From NCBI RefSeq assembly GCF_000004075.3, contig NC_026655.2:24785489-24849488 (forward strand): 64,000 bases of DNA. The letters are read 5' to 3'. The translations under genes were made by a program, and so were the position numbers. A model generated the notes under the pieces. That model made no database searches. It had not been told where the DNA came from and saw nothing but the letters and a program-made list of their open reading frames with translations. How positions within the stretch are numbered: the stretch's first letter is position 1; the number at the start of each line of letters is the position of its first letter. Positions 1 to 11,200 of the stretch are shown here, in pieces. Source of the stretch: Cucumis sativus (Eukaryota > Streptophyta > Magnoliopsida > Cucurbitales > Cucurbitaceae).

Positions 1-847
1 AGTCATTAGCACCTTCTGACATAAGAAAATCATAGCAATTCTTGATGATGTCAATTCGTAAGAAATGAAAGGAAAAGAAGAGAAAATTTTGATAAAGAAA
101 GCATTACATTATTGCATGGTTTTAGTCCTTGTGAAAATTTGCCAATCGCACTGCAGTCATCAGAGCCTTCCTCAACCGTTGCCTTTTCCATTCTTTCTTT
201 CTCAGCAGACTGAAATGCTGGAGGATTAGATCCCCCATCTAGTCCTCCAGAAAGTTCAACAAACTGCACAAATTGGATAGAACTTAAGAAAGTATAATTA
301 TGTATCACCTCCTTATTCTTTGGTTAAGAAACATTTCGTTAATGAAATAATCTAAGGAGTACAAAGGAGATAAACATAAAAAATTATAAATAAGGCCCAA
401 ATAATATATTTTTTTGGTAAAAGAAACATCCAGTGATAAATGAAATATGAGGAGTACTGAATAACAGAGGAAGATTACATAAGGGAGGCCAATTGCGGAC
501 TAAAAAAGATAAACTATAGTGAGTAAAAGGGTACTCTGTTTTACACCAAGAAAAACTAGTAGATAAAACAATATCCATGAAACGATTAAAGGTAGAAAAG
601 GAGGCTTGGAAAAGATGAAGATTCCTTTCACCCCATAAACTCCAAGAAAAAAAAATCAAGCAAGGTAGCCAGCCGAATCAACTCCAAATGAGGCCCAAAC
701 AACAGGGGGGAGATCAACAGAAAAAGATGAAGCAAATAAAGAGAAGGAAAAAGAAAAAAAGAAAAGACGTACCACCAAAAGAGATCAAACAATAAAGAAG
801 AGGATCCATATGCAATAAGGAAACACAATTACGTACCCCTATTTTAG

Positions 848-888
<41 letters not shown>

Positions 889-3800
889 CACATCATCATA
901 ACAACTTCTACAAAGACCAAGAGCATATGGCTTTTGGCACTCATTTTTATGCACACAAAGTACTTCATCACTCAATGCACTCGAGCCATTATTGGTATAA
1001 GAATTGCTTCCCTTGAGTTTGTCTGCCATGACAATAAATTCCTCCATCTAAACAAGGAAATAGAGTTCTTATCAATACTCAGGTTTGTACCCTGTTTTGA
1101 AAATAAAAGACATGCAGAATAAATTTAAGGGCTTAAAATATAAACTAGTTGTTTTGATTTCTATTGGCGTCTGCAAAAACATGTTTGGCAATACAACCAA
1201 CTCTAACATTCATTTTCTCTGAAATATCAGCATGTCCAGATGGAAGATATTCCAGAAGGTCAATGTGCTGGAGGGCTTGAACAAGAATCAACAAACATGT
1301 ATTCTATGTATAGGTAAATAACAGTATAAACAAAAAATGCATAATGAAAGTTTCACCATGTGGAGCTAGCACTAGAAATATATTTTTTCCGTAACAAATA
1401 ACTCTATCCATTTTCAAAATTTAAATATAAATAAGAACCAGTTCTAATGAAGTAGGACAGATGAGAGTCCTGTTCCATCGCATAAAAAAGACTCAGAGTC
1501 AAAGAACTAAGTAGTAGTAAAAATATATATTGCATAAAAATCTCACTTTTATTATAAAAAAACTAAACTGCTTCATAACCACAATCCCATATAACCTCGG
1601 CTACACAAAGTCAAACAATCTTAGCTTTATGTCTAATGGATTGTTCTTACAGTAAAATAACACTTCTCAATAAAATAAGATCAACTAAAAGAATATTGAT
1701 GGCTAAAAATATTCTATTTGTAGCATCACTTTAACTTTTATTAAAAAAAGCAATACACTTCATGGAAGCAATGGCTTTATCAAAGAAAATAACCTACCGT
1801 TAAGCTGCCAGATTCTGTATTCTCAAACTCAATTAACCGCTTTGTCAATGTTGCATCACAAATATGCACGATCTTTATCTGATATAATTTATGACATCAT
1901 AAATAAGACAGCAACAAACAATATACCAAAATAAGAATAAATTACATGATAAATAGGATTTTATTTTCTATACATAGGAGTCTCCAAAGATTATTAGCTT
2001 AATTCTTGGAGAAATATATCCTTAAAACTACTTAGGCTACATTAAACTGATAAATTCAAGGCATCAGCAATGCTCCTTATCATATGAAGGTACAACAATG
2101 TTTAAGGATTTCATTATTTCTTTCAAAAGTATCCATTTATGCTTAACGATTCTATATATGCAGGGGATCAACATCCCATTTGCACTATTTTGTAACAAAT
2201 TCTCAAAATATACAATGAATATTTCTGGAAGTTAGCATGAATCCTAGACAATAGAACCAACAAATACTACAACAAAAGGTAAAATACATTTTCATTCCAT
2301 ATTAGATAAGAAAAAGAAGGGGAAAAAAATTATGGTCTTCATTTATGTAAAGTGGGTTGAATTTGCCCCAGGTCTTTCAAAAATCTTCTAAGAAAAATCT
2401 TCTACTTTCTAAGCCATTTTCTTGTACTTTGAACATTAGTCTCTTTTCATTATATCCATGAAAAATTGTTTAATTTTAAAAATAATGATAATTAAAGAAA
2501 ATAAAAAATAAAATACAATCTATTTGGTAATCATTCGAGTTCAAAAAGAAAGTTCCTCATCAAAAAGAAGTGCAAAGATAAAACATTAACATTGTAATTT
2601 CAAACTTACTGAAAGAGAACAATCAACATCACTTACAATGTCTGACTTAGTACACTTGACACCATTAGAAAGTGCAGATATGTATAAAGCCGCACCACAT
2701 AGGCCACTAGGCTTTCTCCCTGTCTGCAAGAATCTTTAGTACGCAAAATCAACTTCAAAAAGAACCAAAATGAAGTTAATAGAAAAAATGGTAGTTCCCA
2801 TACCAGACCTGCATCCAATCACGCTTCATGCTGGTTATGATTTTCAATGCAGTTTTGGAAACCTCCTTTTTCATTCCATCGTCCTTTGTTCCTCCAAGCA
2901 AACCTAGGAACCATTATGTTCATCAAATCTCAGTATTCAAAATGCATTATGTTCATCAAATCTCGGTATCCAAAATGCATTATGTCTAAGAAGCACTAAC
3001 ATGGGAAACAAATACACATACAAAAACAGCATATTAATTTATAAAATAAACAGGACACCAAGCACATGATTTTTTTAATTATTTTTCAAATGTAACTATG
3101 CATATATTTAAATATCTAAAACCTTGAAATACATCAAAAATGCAAATTAACATAAAAATGATAATAATTATAATAATAATAACAATAATTAATAATAATG
3201 AAAGATAAAATTCTAAAAAAGATACGATATGCTATCAACCTCAAGGTTTGAGGTTCAATCCCAAAAAATATGCAATCTTTTACAAACTCGCCAAACAAAG
3301 AATACAAAACGCGTAAAAGGAGACTTGACTCAATAAGTTATGTGGCACTAACAGTGTGTTAGATACGTCCGTAGGCAGAGAGAACAATTTTATTAGTGAG
3401 AATCTTAGAAAATGCAAAATAATAGCCTCTAGAGTTAGAAAATTTATATAGTGCATTTTTCTAAATTCTAGGGTCATAATCATAAGTAAGTCCTAAATAA
3501 TAAAAAAACTTCTAGGGTCATAATCATAAGTAAGTCCTAAATAATACAATTTCTAAATTGGTTTTGGGAGGGTTGCTCCTAAACCCCGACCAAGGCGCAC
3601 CACCCTGGGATCTTGGCTCATTAACACTGGGTCGCTCAAGGCACTATATAACAAATTCAAGGCATCCCAACTCTATCAAAAAGGTAAAAAAAAAAATCTA
3701 AAGAAAGTGAAAAACCATGGAAACTTTATTTGCATTACTTTTCTTAATTGCTTAGCATTCTTAGTCTCCTTTTGTGCGTGTATATTTTGTTTGGTCTGTT

Positions 3801-5395
3801 ATTTTTGGTTTTTCCCAAGGATGTTTTAACTTTATTTAAATTACTTTCTTCCTCAATGGAACTTTGTATTTTTCACCATTAAACTCTTTCACCATTTCAA
3901 AGAATTTTCTCATCTCTCATTTCTGAAAAAGAAAGCAACCAGATCCACCTTTCTTCAAGAATACCAAATAAAAGGCCATTTAAACTTGCAACTCAAGTGA
4001 CATGAAATACTTACATTGAGTAAACTTATCAATAAAAAGGGAAGGATCAACAGGCTTTTGAACAATAGGATGCTCTTCAAGTCTTAGCACTTTACAAAGT
4101 TGCAAAAAAACAGCACCTAACACATAGCTGCAAACAAGATCAAAGGTGTAAAAATACTAATATATATAAATTAGACCAACTGAAAATGCATATACAAAAG
4201 GAAGAGACTCCTTACACATTTATCCTCAAATAATTTGAAAAGTCAATTAAAAGATATGGTTTATTCTTTTCCCTACAAAACAAAACACAAGTTTGATATT
4301 AATACATCATACATCATTAAACGAAAATTTTAAACACAAATCTTTCCCTTTGGATTTTCACCCAAAGAAGGCAACCCTCTCCAACTCGCATTAGAGGAAG
4401 AGAGGAAACTCTTTAGAAAATATACGATCAGTAAGAATAAATGTCAGGAATAGTTGTTGTAATTCAGGGAAGGAGAAATCTCATACCGACAAGCAATGTA
4501 AAGGCAAGCAGCTTGAACAAACTCTGCATTGCGTCCCCGTGTAAAATTTCTCTCTAAGGCAATCTTGCAAGTTAAAGATGAAGAAACATAATGAAATAAA
4601 TATATATGCACATAAAAACATCACATACATGGCGTTCAAACAAACAAACAAAAAAAAACTTACTCTATAAAATGCCCCAGCTACACGAATTATTTCATCG
4701 CTCTCACCCATGTTTAAACCATTCCTCATGTATCTCATATCTTCAAAAGCTGATATAGGATACAAAAGTTCATATATTTAGTTAATTTTGAAGAATCTAG
4801 GTAGATTAAATTCTTGAAGAAAACAAATATAACACGTGTTTATCGTAAGAAGACGGAGTAAATCATACACCAAACCTTTATTTAATGTCCTTTCTCGTGA
4901 AGCAGAATAATTACTTTGAATAGATCTAACAAAATTTCCCGATAATTGACTCTGCAAATTCATTCGGACATCAAATATCAGTATTTGAGCAATACCAGAA
5001 TATCATGGGAGAGGATTGACAGTTTTTAAGGATAATAACAGTACGTTAAATCTTTTACAACATCACAAACAGGACAAAAATTAATTAGGAAAAAGGTATA
5101 TGAAAGGAACTATAGCAAACCAGCTAGAAGTACCTGCCCTCCAGAATCCTTAGTAAAAGTAGGCTCTTGAGAGAAATTGTAAGAATCCAACACCTTCCCA
5201 CACATATCACAGTATCTATAAAACAAAGATTAAAAAAAAAAAAAACCAACCTCAAAATACGATAAAGCCAAGTAAGCATCTTCATATCATAAGACAAATG
5301 GTCATAAATTAAATTTTCAAAATAAAAACTAACAGGAAACCGGCTTCATCTCGAGACCCAGCAACATTTTTGACACAATTGCTGCACCACACCAT
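1..5395 (-). CDS. BRF1: TFIIIB subunit BRF1-like (TFIIB-related factor), 3' end outside window
   Basis: This subunit of TFIIIB recruits RNA polymerase III to tRNA and 5S genes in the nucleus. Exons read on the minus strand are 5395-5334, 5215-5134, 4951-4876, 4749-4664, 4563-4487, 4272-4216, 4127-4015, 2903-2809, 2723-2637, 1878-1798, 1047-892, 263-108 and tentatively 15-1. All internal joins keep the phase, giving about 376 residues before the last piece. The N-terminus MVWCSNC...YCDMCGKVLD is the CxxC/CxxC zinc ribbon of the TFIIB family. Two cyclin-like repeats follow, with AFEDMRYM, FVQAACLYIACR, KPYLLIDFSNYL and later [20 protein letters not shown], all typical of BRF. VHICDATLTKRLIEFE and SGGLDGGSNPPAFQSAEK continue the plant BRF pattern. 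The C-terminal BRF homology block lies beyond position 1. The start is the ATG opening the zinc ribbon. A leader exon probably ends at 5864. Confidence 0.9.
854..886. repeat. (GA)n microsatellite beside a BRF1 splice donor
   Basis: This is a perfect GA run of about 33 bases. On the BRF1 coding strand it is a CT run that begins only a few bases inside the intron, directly after the GTGAGT donor of the exon at 1047-892. Confidence 0.9.
2912..2978. repeat. Short tandem duplication, unit about 33 bp, in a BRF1 intron
   Basis: Two adjacent copies start ATTATGTTCATCAAATCTC and end AAAATGC, differing at two positions. They lie in the BRF1 intron just upstream of the exon at 2903-2809, on the acceptor side as read on the minus strand. 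This looks like a small local duplication with no coding meaning. Confidence 0.8.
3466..3546. repeat. Perfect 37-bp direct repeat, period about 44 bp
   Basis: Both copies (3466-3502 and 3510-3546) begin TTCTAGGGTCATAATC and end CTAAATAATA with no mismatch I can see. A short A-rich spacer separates them. They lie inside the long BRF1 intron 4014-2904. Perfect identity in otherwise drifting intron sequence suggests a recent duplication. Confidence 0.85.
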
Positions 5396-5404
5396 GTTGT
5401 AATG

Positions 5405-5625
5405 TGTCACAACCACCTACAACTGTTGGCAGACTCAAAAACAAAAAACAAAAGCAAAAAAAATCAGTACGAATAATAACTGATGTAGTTATTAGTTTCC
5501 ATATTGTTTTAGTGGTTCAATTTATTGTGGTAATTCTGTTAAGTTCCCTCTATAAATACGATTGTACTTCACTTATTCATCAATGAGGAGAACTCTCAGC
5601 CTTATGAGACTGAGAGAGTGTTACA
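5405..5625 (+). mobile_element. Probable solo LTR, inserted next to the BRF1 start codon
   Basis: This 221-bp segment begins TGTCACAACC and ends GAGTGTTACA, the TG...CA ends of an LTR. Near its 3' part it has a TATA-like CTATAAATAC (5550-5559). It is flanked by TAATG (5400-5404) and TAATA (5626-5630), a 4-of-5 match to a 5-bp target duplication. No internal retrotransposon domain is present, so it would be a solo LTR or a very small LTR element. It sits antisense to BRF1, about ten bases from the ATG, and contains the most likely acceptor of the leader intron. Its boundaries are inferred by eye. Confidence 0.45.
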
Positions 5626-5864
5626 TAATATGACCACAATAACAAGTAAAATAACAAGGAAAGAAAATTGAAGTTCCTTCAAACCGAATACCGGGGAGAA
5701 TTTTAGAAAAATACCCATTGGAGAAAAACCAGCTGAAGCGAGAATTGCAGTAATCCAGTAAACAAAAAAGTTGGCAAATGAACATAAACTGAAATTTCAA
5801 ATAAGGAAAAAAGAAAAGAAAAAAAAAGACCGGGCAGAAGAGAGAGATCCACGAGAGACTCACA

Positions 5865-6030
5865 ACAGCAACGGCAAAGTTGATCTGAGCAGGACGGCCG
5901 GCGAAAGACGCTCAGCGGCGGGAACGGTGGACGAGGACCGGAGACCGGTAACGGGCCGTGAGCGAGGTTGAGAGCTGACGACTGCAGGGAGGGAATTGTT
6001 CGCGCGGGGATGCGTGCGGCTGAGCAAAAC
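5865..6030 (-). promoter_or_regulatory. Likely BRF1 5' leader exon and promoter edge
   Basis: This short stretch is much richer in G and C than its surroundings, as expected of a transcribed leader. On the minus strand a good donor (GTGAGT, 5863-5858) ends it. A possible acceptor (TTGTAG) ends at 5417, 21 bases upstream of the BRF1 start codon. I infer a leader intron of about 450 bp between them; transcript data would be needed to prove it. Open frames on both strands across this block show no recognisable protein. Confidence 0.45.
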
Positions 6031-8205
6031 AAAAATAAAAAATCTAATCTTTATTTTCCCTTTTTTTTCCTAAACCAATTTGACAGTTCCACTTTTCAGT
6101 TTTACAATCAAATCTTAGAGAGTTTTTTTTTTTTCATTTTAAAAGAATAATTAGAGATAACATAATTTTAAAACTTATCATAAAAGGTTAACAACTCTTT
6201 CCATTCATCAAGATAGTCCATAATTAGTCATCTTTATTATAAGTCGGATCAATCTAACCGTCTCAAGCTCAACCCAAATTCAAGCTCTTTAGCCATTTTT
6301 TGGAGGTCCGTCCAATCTTCTTTAATAAGTTCATAACCTAACCTTTCGACTTAACTCTTTGGATCAAAGTATTAATTCATCATGAATTAGTTGAACTTGA
6401 ACCGCCCATAAATATATATTTATATTTTAAACATATAAAAAGAAAATATTAACAGCTTGTGACAAAGAAACTATTACATTTAAGGATTTTGTTATGAAAT
6501 ATAAATATTTTATTCATTTTTTACAACACTCCTAAACCCTAAGCCTTAAATCATAAAATCTCTATCTTCATCCCTATTTTTGGGCTATGTACATGCATTG
6601 CCCTTTTCCCCTTACATTTTATATGAACTTTTATATTAACACAATGGTTATAACATTTTGAGTCCTTTCATCGAGTGATTGTGACTTTTCCAGCCTAGGT
6701 GTGTCTATTTGAAAAACAATAAAGAAAAACTTTTTAGAGTGTAATTAAAGATGACGAGATGCTGCTCTTTGAGATATAATGCAATAGATGTTATTTCAAG
6801 AAAAGCACACATTAAATTAGTAGGGTGCGTTGATTTTTTTCAATATATGCATAAGATATTTGTAAAAGAAAAGCAAAATAAATATTTGCATTTTTCTACT
6901 TGAAAAATTAATTCCGTGAGGTCCAAAATTTAGAGAAAATATATATATAAGAAAATGAAAAATTGTTATTAATAGCAAAATATTGAAACAATCTACAAAA
7001 AAAGAAAAAAAAAATCAAATAAGCCAAGAATTTAATGAATTTTGCTATATTTTTAATATTTTTCTATTTTTAAAAATGTCCCTAAAAATTAATTGAACGA
7101 AACAATGTAACTTCACAGTAGATCTATAATAACATTAGGATAAAAAATATTACATTATGTAAAAAAATAATTAGAACTATAAGATTTCACGTGCATTGCT
7201 TGTGTTTTGTAACTAGTATATATATCAAGCATTGAAAATAACTCCACACACAAGCGGGTAAGTGTGAGTAGGTACATAAGTTTGCATGTTCAAATTCGAA
7301 GATAGCGTAATTTTATTTTATATCATAAAAAAAAGTATTACAGTTTGTTCTTTTTTGTCGTCTATTTCGGCGCAAAACATTGTGTGTGCGACAAATTGAG
7401 AATCAAATCGATCAAACCACCCGTCTAAGAAGCTCGATTGCACACAATTTTTCTCAAGGAGTGTTGATTCAGTTTGTCCTGTTTGCCATGTTTCCTTCAC
7501 CAAGTGGTTCTAGTTTTCTACGAAAATGGAGCCAAACTAAACTGCTTACATACTAGTTGTTGTGGATGTACCGATACTCTAAATCATGTACAAAATATGT
7601 GAAATTAGGTTAAAAATTCGTACAAGTGCTTCTTTCCAACCCACATATAAACCGATACCCAAAACTCTCGTTAAAATAATTATAAATAAAAGAAAAACCT
7701 CTCGTAGTACACCAAATAAAATATGTAGTTGAATACGCTTGTTTTTTTTCATATCCATATCAATATACGTATGATAAACAAAATATAATTCAAACTCCCA
7801 TGTGACAAAAAGTCTATAGTAGAAAAAAAAGATGGAAACTAAAATTTAAAATTTGTGCTATATACTTGTAGATTTAAAACAATTCACGATAGATTTACAA
7901 AAATACTAATAGTTTTTTCTTTATTTTTTTGCTTTCTTGGTGAAAGTTCATCGACTTGTTAAACAATTTTAATACTGAAAAATCCTATTAGGCACAAAAT
8001 TTTCATTCAAAATTTTCTCTTCTTTTTTCTCATATTTCCTTTGTCATACAACTAACTAAGCAAGCTTTGAGAAGAGTCACATAAGCATGGTCAAGAAGGG
8101 ATTTTTTACTTTTGTGTGTAGCTATTTATCACTGAGCTCCATATGTACATTCTTCATCACATTTCCTTGCAAAATCAGTACTTAAGCAGTACTCCACACC
8201 ATTTT
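6031..8205. other. Intergenic, AT-rich, no gene seen
   Basis: This is the spacer between the BRF1 promoter and the 3' end of the nucleoside hydrolase gene. It is AT-rich with many homopolymer runs. A block at about 7320-7560 is less AT-rich and carries a 61-codon minus-strand frame (7503-7318). That frame has no domain I recognise and no clear splice partners, so I take it as an old repeat fragment or chance. The last few hundred bases probably include the 3' UTR of the downstream minus-strand gene. Confidence 0.6.
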
Positions 8206-11200
8206 CTAGCTTTCAAAACTTGCAATAACAGCAGTTTGCTTTTCATCAGCCAATGCATTTGCAATATCTTCATAAAATGCAAGTGGTTCTATACTTTCCA
8301 AAACTCTCACCCACTTCCCTTTCTTCTCATCTATAATTGTTTGCCCTACTTTTGATTCACCTCCATTTGAGATTACCTTGAGAGGCTTGAAGCTGAATGT
8401 TTGCTTCAAATTCAAATGTTTTCCAGCCAAGCTCACTGCACCAAGGACTTCTCCTAAGAACATATCCTGTTAAAAAAGAAATGTTAGTTTATGTTCTTTT
8501 GTCATTAACATCATATCATACCAAATCTTCTAGCATTTTTCCAATTGATACGTCAAATCTTTTAAAGGATATACGGAATAGGAACTCATGATTGAAGAAT
8601 GTAATCGAACCATTATAAAGTTGAGAGATGTGATTGAACCTGTTAAGTGTTGGGACTAAACTGATGCAACTATCAAACTTAAGAAACTACTTCCTAATTG
8701 ACCAATACAAAAAGCAGATTCTTTAGGGAATAATCAAGTTAATTAAGCAACTTTACCACATGATGGTATTGATGATGCTTCTGCTTAAGGTCATATAGCC
8801 TGTAGAGTAGACGTCGAGACAACCATGCTTCCGGTGTTCTGTTTCTGAGCTTCAACTTTCTGAGGATCTTGTGAAAAGAACTTACTCTACGTTGCACGTT
8901 CAATGGGATAAGCGTGATGTTCAATCCTGAGCTAAAAACCAAATCTGCAGCTATAGGGTCCAGAAAGAAGTTGAATTCTGAATACTCATTTGAAGGTATA
9001 GTGAACAAATTTCCCTTATCTACCCCATAATTAAGATGTCCTCCAGTTATATATACCTCCTGCAACAACAAATAAACAAGACAATATTTTGGTTACTATT
9101 AAACCTGTTCTTGGTTTCTAAAACCTTCATGTATTATATATTATCTTTCAATGTGCATTTTTAATCCCTAACGTTTGCATATAACATTGAATTTAATAGA
9201 AATTAAAATTCATTTCGAAACTCTTTTACACTTCTGAACCATTATAAGTTCAATTTGCATGATGTTTCAAGTTGTTTAACTAATTGATTAATGGATCATT
9301 TAGCATTGATAGAAGGTTGAGGTCATAAACTTTTATACAATGGTTATAACAGTTTCAATATACGTGATCTTGTGTTTAAAGTGACCTTTTTTACTACCAA
9401 AAGTAAAAGCATATGAATTTCCACTTGTGCCTAACAAATACACAATCTTGTAATACTTTACACTTCAAATATTCATTTCACACCATTCAAAACAAAGGTT
9501 TTAGAATTGTAGGCTGAACTTAGAACAATATTTTTCCTAAGAAACGGGGAAGTTCTGACTATAACATTTTAGTTAATAACTTAATACAGTACTCACTCTT
9601 CCAAAAGTGGGGGGGGAGAAGCTTAATACATTCACTAATTAGACATCAAAAAGCATAAACTGTCATGCACCAAGATTTTCACAGAAACTAAGATACTATA
9701 TGATCATGTTCTTCAATTTGGATACTCAAATCCAGTGAACTTGCTAATTTTTTCACATCTATAAAGCCATACTAATGCAATAAAATACAAGGACCAAAAG
9801 TGTTTTTTAACCCAATAAAAGAATGTTTTCACTGCGCAGCTTATCTTCTCCCATCACATTATCAATCCTCAATGATAAATAATATGCCTATGCAATAATT
9901 AAAGGTTACCATCGTTTACCTCAATCCTTGCGCTTATGGCTTTATGTTGTATGATTTTAGCGAGATTCGTCAAAGGTCCGTTGGTTAAAACAGTAATTTT
10001 TGCATCCAGATTTAGAGATTGTACAACGTCTTTCCAAACATCAAGTGTAGACATTTGTCTGAGTTCAGGGTGATCGGTATCTCTAAATGCTCCAAACTTC
10101 ACTGAATTTTCAGCTGTATATCTGAACAGGAAAAGGGATGGGAAATTGGTTTTGTTCAAAAGTGGGTCAGTTGTGCAGTAGAATGTTGCACGTACTTGAA
10201 GAAAATCATCCATTAAGATCTGCACAGCAAATGATTTTCTACATATAATCATCAGATATAAATGACTCTGTTCCATTTCTAATGAAAACTAGAAGTAATG
10301 GTTTGCCAATGTAATTTGTTTTATGGTAATCATGGTATTGAACCCCATTCTACTTATCCATAAACGGATTTGCACACCCTAGTAAGCATCAGTTCTGAGT
10401 GACACCATTTTTTTTTTATTCTTTTCAATTGATCATTTGAACCCATAGGTCTACCAAATATTGCAAGAGGTTTGAGCTATGCTGTCAGATGGAACTTCAA
10501 GTAAGACTAGATGAGTTTTGAGAGTAATGCTTTTAAGTGAAGTGTTTTTCCTGTAAATAATTTGAAAATAACCATTGATTAAGGGTTTGTTTGGAACAGT
10601 TTTCTAAAAATTCTCTTTCTTTTTTCACTTAAAAAAATTTCTAAGCAATTAGAAAATCATATTAAACAGGACCTAAGTACTTTCTCTAAAAGCGCTTTAT
10701 AACAATTTTAGATGTTCCTAGAATTTCTAAAAGCACCTTTTGTTCAACTTAACCAAACGGCAAGAAAATATTGAAAATGCATTTAACTCGTCAAAAGCAC
10801 TTTCACTCTCCACAAAGTCATTCCAAACTCATACTTAAAACACCCAATACAACGTGTGGGAATTATCTACCACCAAACAATCATCAAATCATGGTTAATT
10901 TGAGCATACACCTCGACTAGCTAAATATATACCCTCAAGGGCCTCAACCATCAATCCCAATGCTCCCAATCTCACACACTACGAATTAGGAAAAAAAGAA
11001 AAACAACCATCCAACCATTAGAAGAAGTTATATCAAGTTATATGTATTCTAAAAAGAAATACCTTCTAGGACTACGAGGTAAGTCTCGAGCAAATCCATA
11101 AAGTGTATCCGAGTCCAAGAGGCCTCCACTACCAAGAGGAATGGCCTTGGTATACTTGCAGTCTCCAATAGGAGGATACAATGGATGTGCTTCTCCAATG

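Noticed and set aside
840-1122. CRISPR-like or other prokaryotic repeat systems
   Set aside because: The only short-period repeats are eukaryotic microsatellites and local duplications; no spaced identical repeats with unique spacers exist anywhere in the window.
5703-6032. Minus-strand frame of 109 codons across the BRF1 leader
   Set aside because: It overlaps the presumed leader exon and intron, contains Pro/Ser-rich then Phe-rich low complexity, and is explained by the GC-rich leader.
7318-7503. Minus-strand frame resembling a retroelement fragment
   Set aside because: No motif (protease, RT, integrase or zinc knuckle) can be seen; too short to classify.
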